Shown in pieces: positions 34,742 through 42,237 of a stretch of DNA of 64,000 bases. The translations under genes were made by a program, and so were the position numbers. Positions within the stretch are counted from its first letter, which is position 1. The number at the start of each line of letters is the position of its first letter. The stretch is from an uncultured Mediterraneibacter sp. (GTDB taxonomy: Bacteria > Bacillota > Clostridia > Lachnospirales > Lachnospiraceae). The notes beneath the pieces were generated by a model. It saw nothing but the letters and a program-made list of their open reading frames with translations, was not told the origin of the DNA and made no database searches. The stretch covers positions 7,082 through 71,081 of the forward strand of contig CAKRDD010000019.1 of NCBI GenBank assembly GCA_934309345.1, read 5' to 3'.

Positions 34742-35716
34742 CTATTCAGTTACTTCCAGGCAAGCTTCTTTCGTACCAGTTCCACCACGGCGGATCCCGG
34801 CGAATAAAGAGCCTGATATATTATGCCATACACTGAAGATCGCTCCCGGAAGCGTTGCCAGTGGATTGGCTGCAAAATTAGCTGTTGCAAGAGAAATCGC
34901 AAGACCGCTGTTCTGCATTCCGACTTCGATCGCGATCGCAGTGGCTTTATCATATTCGATATGTAAAAGCTTTGCGGCTCCAAGCCCGATGCCCATTCCA
35001 CAGAGATTGTGAAGTGCCACAACTCCAAGTACGAGCAGACCGCAGCTTAAGATCTTTTCTGCGTTGACAGATACGATTCCACTGATGATCATTACGATTG
35101 ATACAACAGAAATCAGTGGGAGTACTTCTGATATTTTCTGGATCTGCTTTCCGAAGATCCAGTTGATCAAAATACCAAGAAGCACCGGAATCAGTACAAC
35201 CTTTACAACAGAAATTACCATTGCAAGGAAAGATACTTCTACCCAGGCGCCGGCAAGCAGATACACTAATAACGGTGTCATCAGTGGGGCTGCAAGTGTA
35301 GAAGTGATCGTCATTCCAACAGAGAGTGCCACATCACCTCCGGCAATATAGGTAATTACATTACTTGCTGTTCCGCCGGGACAACATCCGACCAGAATAA
35401 CGCCAAGTGCAAGATCTGTCGGAAGATGCATCAGCTGGCATAATCCCCATGCCACAACAGGCATGATCGTATATTGAGCTACAAATCCGATAATGATTTC
35501 TTTCGGTCTTGAAAAGACTCTTTTAAAATCGTCCATCTTGATCGTAAGTCCCATACCGAACATGGCAACCCCAAGAAAGACGGAAGTATAATTGGTTGTC
35601 CACGCGAATCCGTCGCGCCAGAAAAATGCGATCACAGAGAAGCAGATAATAATGATTCCAATGTATTTTGTAAGAAAAGAACTGGCTTTTCCGACTTTTT
35701 TCATCACATTTTCCAT
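34742..35716 (-). CDS. panS: BASS-family transporter, probable (keto)pantoate importer PanS
   Basis: 324 residues with nine or ten membrane helices and the bile acid:sodium symporter signatures: VGCCPGGTASNVITYIAGGDVALSV (about 115-140) and AIAIEVGMQNSGLAISLA (about 265-280, the second sodium/substrate crossover). Family members transport bile acids, pyruvate or pantoate. Its place 3 bases after panC in a panD-panC-panS operon points to PanS-type import of pantoate or ketopantoate; this is inference from context. GAGG lies about 9 bases before the ATG and overlaps the panC end, so translation is coupled. Confidence 0.8.
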   Translation of the reverse strand: MENVMKKVGKASSFLTKYIGIIIICFSVIAFFWRDGFAWTTNYTSVFLGVAMFGMGLTIKMDDFKRVFSRPKEIIIGFVAQYTIMPVVAWGLCQLMHLPTDLALGVILVGCCPGGTASNVITYIAGGDVALSVGMTITSTLAAPLMTPLLVYLLAGAWVEVSFLAMVISVVKVVLIPVLLGILINWIFGKQIQKISEVLPLISVVSIVMIISGIVSVNAEKILSCGLLVLGVVALHNLCGMGIGLGAAKLLHIEYDKATAIAIEVGMQNSGLAISLATANFAANPLATLPGAIFSVWHNISGSLFAGIRRGGTGTKEACLEVTE

Positions 35717-35719
35717 ATG

Positions 35720-36559
35720 TTATACCTCGTAGCTAAAGTTGTCGATCAGTCTGGTTTTTCCGATGTAGACTGCCATGGCGACCAGGACATCTTTCTCTAC
35801 GCTCTCTACCGGCTGCATATCCAGTGCATCTACCATAGATACATAATCAATCTTTGCAAGAGGTTCAGCTTCAATGATCTCGCGCATCTTTGTTAAAACT
35901 TCTTCTGCTTTGATTCCCTTGCAGATCGTATCCTGACCGGCTTTTACAGCTCTTGAAAGACAAAGTGCGGCTTTTCTTTCTTCTTCACTTAAATATGTAT
36001 TTCTGGATGATTTCGCAAGTCCGTCTTCTTCACGGATGATCGGGCATCCTATAATCTGGATATCAAAATTCAGATCATGTACCATTTTGCGGATGATTGC
36101 CAGCTGCTGTGCATCTTTCTGACCAAAATAGGCTCTGTCCGGTGTTACAATGTTAAATAACTTAGAAACGACGGTACATACACCTTTAAAATGGATCGGT
36201 CTTGTCTTACCGCACAGTGTATCTGATAAAGTATCAATACTTACAAAGGCATGTGGATCATGGTACATATCCTCCGGTTCCGGATGAAAGATGACATCAG
36301 CTCCAAGGCTCTCGCAGAGTTCGCTGTCACGTTTGAAATCTCTCGGATATGCTTCCAGATCTTCTGTCGGTCCAAATTGTGTCGGGTTTACAAAATCAGA
36401 TACAACAACGATATCATTTTCTTCGCGGCATCTTTTGATCAGACTTGCGTGTCCTTCGTGAAGGAATCCCATTGTCGGCACAAGTCCGATTGTTTTCCCT
36501 TCTCTTTTCCAGTTCTTAATTAAATCTCTTGTTTCCTTTACTGTTTTTGTTACCTGCAT
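35720..36559 (-). CDS. panC: Pantothenate synthetase
   Basis: 279 residues. ATP-binding PTMGFLHEGHASLIKRC (about 28-44, with the HxGH signature), FVNPTQFGPTEDLEAYPRD (about 57-75) and the YFGQKDAQQLAIIRKMV segment (about 145-160), as well as the KSSRNTYLS loop. It condenses pantoate with beta-alanine. AAAAGGAG precedes the ATG; it is 94 bases after panD. Confidence 0.97.
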   Translation of the reverse strand: MQVTKTVKETRDLIKNWKREGKTIGLVPTMGFLHEGHASLIKRCREENDIVVVSDFVNPTQFGPTEDLEAYPRDFKRDSELCESLGADVIFHPEPEDMYHDPHAFVSIDTLSDTLCGKTRPIHFKGVCTVVSKLFNIVTPDRAYFGQKDAQQLAIIRKMVHDLNFDIQIIGCPIIREEDGLAKSSRNTYLSEEERKAALCLSRAVKAGQDTICKGIKAEEVLTKMREIIEAEPLAKIDYVSMVDALDMQPVESVEKDVLVAMAVYIGKTRLIDNFSYEV

Positions 36560-36653
36560 GGTATTCTCCTTTTAAAACTAAATTAGGAGATAGCCTCTTG
36601 TTCTGAATTCAACAAATTTCATTTTCATTTATAGGTTACAATCACTTTTGCAG

Positions 36654-37046
36654 TTATGCCATATCTTTCAGCAATCCGTGTTTCTCATAGTTTGTAACAC
36701 GGCTGATCTTATTCTCATCATCTACAAAAACAACCTGTGGTTTATGTTCTTTGGCTTCTTCAGAATCATAATGTGCATAACACATGATAATGATCTTGTC
36801 ACCAGTACTTACGCATCTTGCCGCAGCACCATTTAAGCAGATCATTCCGCTTCCGCGCTTGCCGCAGATCGTATAAGTTTCAAATCGGCTTCCGTTATTT
36901 ACATCCACGATCTGAACTTTCTCATATTCCATAATTCCTGCCGCTTCCAGCAGGTCTTCATCAACAGTAATACTTCCGACATAATCCAGTTCGGCCTGTA
37001 CTACCGTAGCACGATGAATCTTTCCTTTTAACATCTCAACTGTCAT
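36654..37046 (-). CDS. panD: Aspartate 1-decarboxylase
   Basis: 130 residues. Self-processing site YVGSITVD (Gly-Ser at about 24-25, where the pyruvoyl group is formed), KIHRATVVQA with the conserved Lys/His, and NGAAARCVSTGDKIIIMCYA (about 73-92). It makes beta-alanine for PanC. AAGGAG lies 10 bases before the ATG. An attenuator-like hairpin stands 19 bases upstream in the leader. Confidence 0.97.
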   Translation of the reverse strand: MTVEMLKGKIHRATVVQAELDYVGSITVDEDLLEAAGIMEYEKVQIVDVNNGSRFETYTICGKRGSGMICLNGAAARCVSTGDKIIIMCYAHYDSEEAKEHKPQVVFVDDENKISRVTNYEKHGLLKDMA

Positions 37047-37064
37047 TTCTTATTGGTCTCCTTA

Positions 37065-37111
37065 CAAAAAAAGCATTCGTCAAGGCATACTGATCCCTGC
37101 AAATGCTTTTG
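37065..37111 (-). promoter_or_regulatory. Attenuator-like hairpin in the panD leader
   Basis: On the minus strand AAAAGCATTTG ... CGAATGCTTTTTTT folds into a 10-bp stem (one G-U) with a loop that can extend by CAGG / CCTTG, ending in seven Ts. It has the form of an intrinsic terminator but lies between the promoter and the panD ribosome site. About 145 bases of leader precede it, with room for a sensor; it includes CCGCCAGAAATGGCGG and AGTATTTGAAATACT hairpins. Confidence 0.6.
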
Positions 37112-37263
37112 CTATTCTTCGTATTCCCTGAGTCTTATTTTACGTCTTAAATAAATATAAGCTCGCCTTCCGCCATTTCTGGCGGGGTAACTTCTCAATA
37201 TGAAATTGTTGTGATTCAGTCAGAGTATAGTTTTGTAGTATTTCAAATACTATCTCCGCCGCT

Positions 37264-37292
37264 ATTATGACACTTTGTGAAAGGAATGTCAA
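37264..37292 (-). promoter_or_regulatory. Predicted promoter of panD-panC-panS
   Basis: Minus strand TTGACA (37292-37287), 17-base spacer, CATAAT (37269-37264). Implies a leader of about 210 bases before panD. Confidence 0.7.
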
Positions 37293-37314
37293 CATGGTGG
37301 ACAGCAAGGTGTTT

Positions 37315-37456
37315 GTTATTGTTCACTCCCGTGTCAATCACTCCGCTGATTGGCACGGAGGATGCATGTTTTGGCTTGAATGCATCTCGCCCCATCGCCA
37401 AAGGCGATTTAAAATGGCGAGATGCGTTGCTGGTCGCACAATGTGCGAACAGTAAC
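37315..37456. mobile_element. 142-bp structured repeat element, copy 2 (MITE-like)
   Basis: Same length and orientation as the copy at 27689-27830, with 6 differences by my count, several of which weaken or keep stem pairing (for example TGATTGGCACGG). Ends GTTATTGTTCAC / GCGAACAGTAAC are no longer perfect inverted repeats, and the flanks AGGTGTTT and AGTTTTTT match only in part. It lies between the panD promoter and the promoter of the sensory island. Confidence 0.7.
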
Positions 37457-37465
37457 AGTTTTTTC

Positions 37466-37494
37466 TTGTGTACAAGATGATATCAAGATATAAT
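37466..37494 (+). promoter_or_regulatory. Predicted promoter of the sensory island
   Basis: TTGTGT (37466-37471), 17-base spacer, TATAAT (37489-37494), 132 bases before the first binding-protein gene. Confidence 0.6.
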
Positions 37495-37509
37495 ATAGTC
37501 ATATTTTGC

Positions 37510-37586
37510 AACTGTTCAGAGCCAGGCAAAATTTCATAAAACAGGTGTAAAATGCGTAGCATTTTGGAGGTTGGCTCTGAACAGTT
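37510..37586 (+). other. Long hairpin in the leader of the sensory island
   Basis: AACTGTTCAGAGCCA (37510-37524) and TGGCTCTGAACAGTT (37572-37586) are perfect 15-bp arms around a 47-base loop that contains a second stem AAAATGC / GCATTTT (37550-37566). It starts about where transcription should begin, so the mRNA 5' end would be capped by a stable stem-loop. No T-run follows. Confidence 0.6.
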
Positions 37587-37625
37587 ATCATATTTTCATT
37601 TTAAAAGGAAAGAGAAAAAAGGTAT

Positions 37626-38444
37626 ATGAAGATAAAGAAAGTGATAAGCGCATGTCTTGTGTTGACCTGTCTGGTAACAGGGCTTTCGGGCTGTGGAAAA
37701 ACAGATCGAGCATCTGACACAGCAGAACGTCCGGTTATAACGCTTGGAAGCGACAGTTACCCACCATATAATTATCTGAATGAAGACGGTGTACCGACGG
37801 GAATCGATGTTGAACTGGCAACAGAAGCATTTGGACGAATGGGTTATGACGTGGAAATTGTCAAGATTGACTGGGAGAGGAAGCAAGAGCTGGTAGAGAA
37901 CGGCGATATTGATTGTATTATGGTCTGCTTCTCCATGAAAGGACGTTTGGATGACTATAAGTGGGCCGGTCCGTATATGGTCAGTAACCAGGTGGTTGCA
38001 GTCAATGAGAACAGTGATATCTATACCCTGAGTGATCTGGAAGGAAAGACGCTTGCCGTACAATCTACAACAAAACCGGAAGAAATCTTTCTGCAAAGAA
38101 CAGACAGCAGGATTCCAAAGCTTGGCAATCTGATCAGCCTGGAACACAGGGAACTGATCTATACATTCCTTGGAAAGGGATATGCAGATGCGGTAGGTGC
38201 ACACGAGGAATCAGTTATACAGTATATGAAAGACTATGATGCGAAATTCCGGATCCTGGATGAACCACTTATGACAGTCGGGATCGGAGTCGCTTTCTCC
38301 AAAAATGAAACCCGGGATCTGCCGGAGAAACTGGAGCAGACCCTGGATGAAATGAGAGAGGACGGAACTTCTGCAAAAATCATAGGAAAGTATCTTGATA
38401 ACCCGGAAAAATATCTGGAGGTGGACCAGCTTGAAGAAGAATAA
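37626..38444 (+). CDS. Solute-binding lipoprotein (SBP_bac_3 type), likely sensory
   Basis: 272 residues. Lipobox: LVTGLSGC with Cys at about 23. The rest is one periplasmic-binding domain of the amino-acid type: ITLGSDSYPPYNYLNEDGVPTGIDVELATEAF, then the Glu-x-Val-x-Asn-Gly-Asp-Ile-Asp motif and the DLEGKTLAVQSTTKPEE hinge. No permease or ATPase gene is nearby; instead the next gene is a membrane histidine kinase whose TTG start overlaps its end by 14 bases. I infer that it delivers ligand information to that kinase rather than to a transporter. The signal peptide nearly matches that of the 42238 gene. Confidence 0.85.
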   Translation: MKIKKVISACLVLTCLVTGLSGCGKTDRASDTAERPVITLGSDSYPPYNYLNEDGVPTGIDVELATEAFGRMGYDVEIVKIDWERKQELVENGDIDCIMVCFSMKGRLDDYKWAGPYMVSNQVVAVNENSDIYTLSDLEGKTLAVQSTTKPEEIFLQRTDSRIPKLGNLISLEHRELIYTFLGKGYADAVGAHEESVIQYMKDYDAKFRILDEPLMTVGIGVAFSKNETRDLPEKLEQTLDEMREDGTSAKIIGKYLDNPEKYLEVDQLEEE

Positions 38445-40620
38445 GAAATCTGCCCCAACAGAAAAGAAATTCTGGATCATCAGTATAGCTGTCGGGATCT
38501 GTCTTGTCGTGCTGGCTGTATGTTTTTTCAGCAATGCAGACAAAGAAAAGGAAGAGGCTGATCTTTTAGACACAGTGAATTATGTAAAAGTACAATGTTC
38601 CACATATACACATTATAATGAGTCATCAGAGTCCAAAAGTCTGCTTCGTGCCATTGAGGGAACCCGGCAGGTCAGCAAAAATATAGCTGCAGAAATAGAA
38701 AATGAAAAAACACTGGATAATCAGCTGTTGAAAGAAAGTGCAGAGCAGTTATGGCTGACGGGAATCATGATTCTGGATACAGATGGAACTATAGTATGTG
38801 AATACAGTACGAACGAAAGCTTATTGCCGGAAATAAAAGAATGCGCAGAGAAAGAAATCGTACTGGATACAGCAATTTATGATGAAAAGGTGTATGCCAA
38901 GAGAATCAATCATAATGACGGGGCTTATATTGATATGGCTGCCTGCACAAGAAAGGATGCACCGGGAGTTGTAGTGACTTACTATTATACTTCCGCAGAG
39001 TATGCAACGAATTATACGCTTACGATACAGAGCCTGTTGAATGGCTACCGGAAGGATAGCGATGGGACGATCATCGTGGCTGACGAAGGTGTGATCATTG
39101 CTTCAAACAATACCGGGCTGATCGGACAAAGCACAACAGACTATGAAGCAATCCAGAAGTTAAAAGATCATGCAGACAGTAAGCATATGATGGGCTTAAC
39201 GATCGATGGGGGCCGGTATCATGGCATTATGTTGAAGCAGGGAGACCATTACATCTATGCTTACGTTCCAGATTCGATCATATTTCAGACGCTTCCGCAA
39301 AATGTAATCGCGAGTCTGTTCATCTATCTGATCGTGGTAGCACTAATGTGGATGTTTTACAGAAAATCACAGAAAAATATTCTCAAAATAGAAAGGGAAA
39401 AAGAACAGAAGTATCAAAAGAGCCTTCTGGAAGCAGCGGAAAAGGCTGATGCGGCGAACCGGGCGAAGACAGAATTCCTGCAGAGGATGAGCCATGATAT
39501 CCGGACACCGATCAATGGAATCTGTGGAATGCTTGATGTGGGCGATTATTATCGTGATGATCTGTCGAGACAGACTGAATGCAGAGGGAAAATCCGTGAG
39601 GCTTCCAATATTCTCCAGGAATTGGTTAATGAAGTTCTCGATATGAGCAAACTGGAGTCGGGAGAAATTTATCTGGAAGAGAAGCCATTTGATATTTATA
39701 AAGTTATTTCAGAAGTGGTGGATGTAGTTGGAAAGATGGCTGATGAAAGAGAAATCAAGGTGGAACACAAAACACCAGAGATCATTCATAAAGATCTTAT
39801 AGGCAGTCCAATCCATCTGAAGCGTCTTCTGATGAATATCCTGAGTAATGCCGTAAAGTACAATAAAGATTATGGGACAGTTCATTTAAGCAGCAGGGAG
39901 ATTCCTTCCGATCAGGATGGAGTTGTAATGATGGAGTTCACATGTCAGGATACGGGAATTGGTATGAGTAAAGAATTCCAAAAACATCTGTTTGAGCCAT
40001 TTGCGCAGGAGCAGAAAGGTGGAGCTTCCAAGTTCGGAGGTACCGGTCTTGGAATGCCGATCACAAAGAGCCTTGTAGAAAAAATGGGTGGAACGATCAT
40101 CTTTACAAGTGAGCAGGGCGCAGGTACTACCTTTGTGATCACAATTCCATTTAAAATAAATGAGAATGTAGCGAGAGACGAGGAGAAGCAGGAGAAAGCA
40201 ACGGCTTCCATCAGAGGATTAAACATTCTGCTCGTAGAAGACAATGAATTGAACATGGAGATCGCAGAATTTGTCATTCAAAGTGAAGGTGCTTCTGTAG
40301 TAAAGGCATGGAACGGCCAGGAGGCAGCTGAAGCTTTTGAGAAAAGTGCTTCCGGTGAATTTGACATAATTCTTATGGACGTCATGATGCCGGTTATGAA
40401 CGGATATGAGGCAACAAAGACAATCCGCTCAATGGACAGAAGTGATGCAAAGAAAATTCCGATCATCGCAATGACTGCGAATGCCTTTGTTGAGGACAGG
40501 ATAAAGTCAAAAGAAGCGGGAATGAATGAGCATGTCTCAAAGCCGATCGATATGAAACTATTAGTGAAGATTATTGCTGAATTAGCAGGAAAAAATAAAA
40601 ATTGTGAGGATAAAGGATGA
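38431..40620 (+). CDS. Membrane hybrid histidine kinase (extracellular sensor, HisKA, HATPase, REC)
   Basis: 729 residues from TTG 38431, chosen because GGAGG lies 9 bases upstream and the product then begins MKKNKKSAPTEKK before the first helix (about 16-34). An extracellular domain of about 250 residues looks Cache-like; second helix about 290-312. Cytoplasmic part: phospho-acceptor His in MSHDIRTPINGI (about 354), N box NILSNAVKY, G boxes DTGIGM and GGTGLGM, and a C-terminal receiver (LLVEDNELN; Asp about 650 in LMDVMMP). No HPt or DNA-binding domain. Overlaps the following HD-GYP gene by ATGA, so the two are very likely partners. Confidence 0.9.
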   Translation: MKKNKKSAPTEKKFWIISIAVGICLVVLAVCFFSNADKEKEEADLLDTVNYVKVQCSTYTHYNESSESKSLLRAIEGTRQVSKNIAAEIENEKTLDNQLLKESAEQLWLTGIMILDTDGTIVCEYSTNESLLPEIKECAEKEIVLDTAIYDEKVYAKRINHNDGAYIDMAACTRKDAPGVVVTYYYTSAEYATNYTLTIQSLLNGYRKDSDGTIIVADEGVIIASNNTGLIGQSTTDYEAIQKLKDHADSKHMMGLTIDGGRYHGIMLKQGDHYIYAYVPDSIIFQTLPQNVIASLFIYLIVVALMWMFYRKSQKNILKIEREKEQKYQKSLLEAAEKADAANRAKTEFLQRMSHDIRTPINGICGMLDVGDYYRDDLSRQTECRGKIREASNILQELVNEVLDMSKLESGEIYLEEKPFDIYKVISEVVDVVGKMADEREIKVEHKTPEIIHKDLIGSPIHLKRLLMNILSNAVKYNKDYGTVHLSSREIPSDQDGVVMMEFTCQDTGIGMSKEFQKHLFEPFAQEQKGGASKFGGTGLGMPITKSLVEKMGGTIIFTSEQGAGTTFVITIPFKINENVARDEEKQEKATASIRGLNILLVEDNELNMEIAEFVIQSEGASVVKAWNGQEAAEAFEKSASGEFDIILMDVMMPVMNGYEATKTIRSMDRSDAKKIPIIAMTANAFVEDRIKSKEAGMNEHVSKPIDMKLLVKIIAELAGKNKNCEDKG

Positions 40621-42116
40621 GTGAGAAACAAAAACTACTTATTGTAGATGATTCAGAACTTAACAGAGATATATTAAAGGAGATCCTTGGCAGCAGTTAT
40701 GACTACATGGAAGCTGAAAATGGAATTCAGGCGATCCAGATTCTGGAAGTGCATCCGGAGATCGACCTGATGCTTCTGGATATCAATATGCCACAGATGA
40801 ATGGATTCCAGGTTCTGGAACATATGGTGGAGTTACGGTGGATTGATGAAGTACCGGTTGTTATGATTTCATCAGAAGAATCTGTCGAAATTATGCGAAA
40901 AGCGTATAATCTGGGGATCACAGACTATATCAGTCGACCGTTTGATGCGATTATCGTAAAGAAAAGAGTCCAGAATACACTGGGACTTTATGCAAACCAG
41001 AAACGATTGATCAATGTGGTTGTAGATCAGGTTTATGAGAAAGAAGAAAACAACACGATTATGATCGGGATCCTGAGTAATGTATTAGGTTCTCATAACA
41101 GTGAAAGCAGCGAACATATATTACATATCCGTATCGCAACAGAGATGCTGTTGAGAGAATTGATCAGGCAAACAGATGCGTATCATCTGACAGAAGCGGA
41201 TATTGCTTTGATCACAACAGCATCTTCCCTTCATGACATTGGAAAGGTCAGCATTCCGGAAGAAATCCTCAATAAACCAGGCAGACTGACAGATGAAGAA
41301 TTCAAGATCATGAAAAGCCACAGTGAGATTGGAGCGTCTATGATCCGGGATATGGATTTCCCACAGGACAAGCCTCTGGTACGCACTGCATATGAAATCT
41401 GCCGGTGGCACCACGAACGATGGGACGGAAGAGGATATCCGGATGGACTGAAAGAGGAAGAAATACCGATCTCTGCACAGATCGTGTCAATTGCTGATGT
41501 GTATGATGCGCTTACAAGTGTACGGTGTTATAAGAATGCATATGACCATGATACAGCGATCCAGATGATCCTGGAAGGTCAGTGCGGACAGTTTAATCCG
41601 CTTCTTCTGGAATGCCTGAAAGAGATCAGTCCTCAGCTTTCCAGAACATTTAGGAAAGAAAAAGATGATAACAGAGAGTATTATGAAGCACAGAGGATCT
41701 CTGATGAGATACTGAGAGAAAAGGCACTGCCACGCAAGGATTATTCCCAGCGTGTTATTGAAATCCTGCAGGAAAAGATGAAGTTCTTTATGACAAATAG
41801 CGGTAAGATTTCAATGGAGTATAATGCGATCTCAGGAAATTTGGTTTTAAGAGACGGAGAATCGCAGAAAGAGTATCAGAGAGGTGTTCCGGGATATGAT
41901 TTATATGGAGCATATGATATAAGCGAAGAGGATATTCAGCGCATAAAAGATTTGCTGGATTCAGTAACAAGTGAAAATAAAGAAGTTTCAATAAAAATGA
42001 TGTTAAAAGTAAGAGGTGAAAGGCAGATGTGTGATCTGAAACTGCACACATTATGGTCGTCACTGAAAACAGATGGATATATCGGAATTGTCGGGCAGCT
42101 GGATGTTGTGGAGTAG
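40617..42116 (+). CDS. HD-GYP response regulator (predicted c-di-GMP phosphodiesterase)
   Basis: 499 residues: receiver domain (LLIVDDSELN; phospho-accepting Asp about 55 in LLDINMP; the Lys/Thr switch region VMISSEES), then an HD-GYP domain with SSLHDIGK (His-Asp about 206) and HHERWDGRGYPDGL (about 265-278). The last 120 residues resemble a PAS-like fold (ISMEYNAISGNLVLRD). Characterised HD-GYP proteins hydrolyse cyclic di-GMP. Start overlaps the kinase stop (ATGA). No diguanylate cyclase (GGDEF) is present in the window. Confidence 0.92.
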   Translation: MSEKQKLLIVDDSELNRDILKEILGSSYDYMEAENGIQAIQILEVHPEIDLMLLDINMPQMNGFQVLEHMVELRWIDEVPVVMISSEESVEIMRKAYNLGITDYISRPFDAIIVKKRVQNTLGLYANQKRLINVVVDQVYEKEENNTIMIGILSNVLGSHNSESSEHILHIRIATEMLLRELIRQTDAYHLTEADIALITTASSLHDIGKVSIPEEILNKPGRLTDEEFKIMKSHSEIGASMIRDMDFPQDKPLVRTAYEICRWHHERWDGRGYPDGLKEEEIPISAQIVSIADVYDALTSVRCYKNAYDHDTAIQMILEGQCGQFNPLLLECLKEISPQLSRTFRKEKDDNREYYEAQRISDEILREKALPRKDYSQRVIEILQEKMKFFMTNSGKISMEYNAISGNLVLRDGESQKEYQRGVPGYDLYGAYDISEEDIQRIKDLLDSVTSENKEVSIKMMLKVRGERQMCDLKLHTLWSSLKTDGYIGIVGQLDVVE

Positions 42117-42155
42117 TCCACAAAATGGCGGACTGCCGGATATTATAACCTGTTG

Positions 42156-42212
42156 CCGATCATCATTGAAGAGCTGATCCATACATTACAGAATAAGCTG
42201 GAGACGAAGTAA
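42156..42212 (+). pseudogene. Remnant of a receiver-domain C-terminus
   Basis: Reading on in frame after the HD-GYP stop, bases 42156-42212 encode PIIIEELIHTLQNKLETK followed by TAA. This matches the end of the broken receiver at 48580-48873 (PIVIEELIHTLQNSMEMR). The upstream 35 bases show no receiver sequence, so most of the domain has been deleted. Confidence 0.6.
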
Positions 42213-42237
42213 AATTTATCAGAGAAGAGAGAAAGAT

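Noticed and set aside
37267..37480. Two overlapping plus-strand reading frames of about 62-67 codons over the second 142-bp element
   Set aside because: They follow the repeat sequence, have no ribosome site, and both frames are open only because of the element; the first copy shows the same DNA in a non-coding context.
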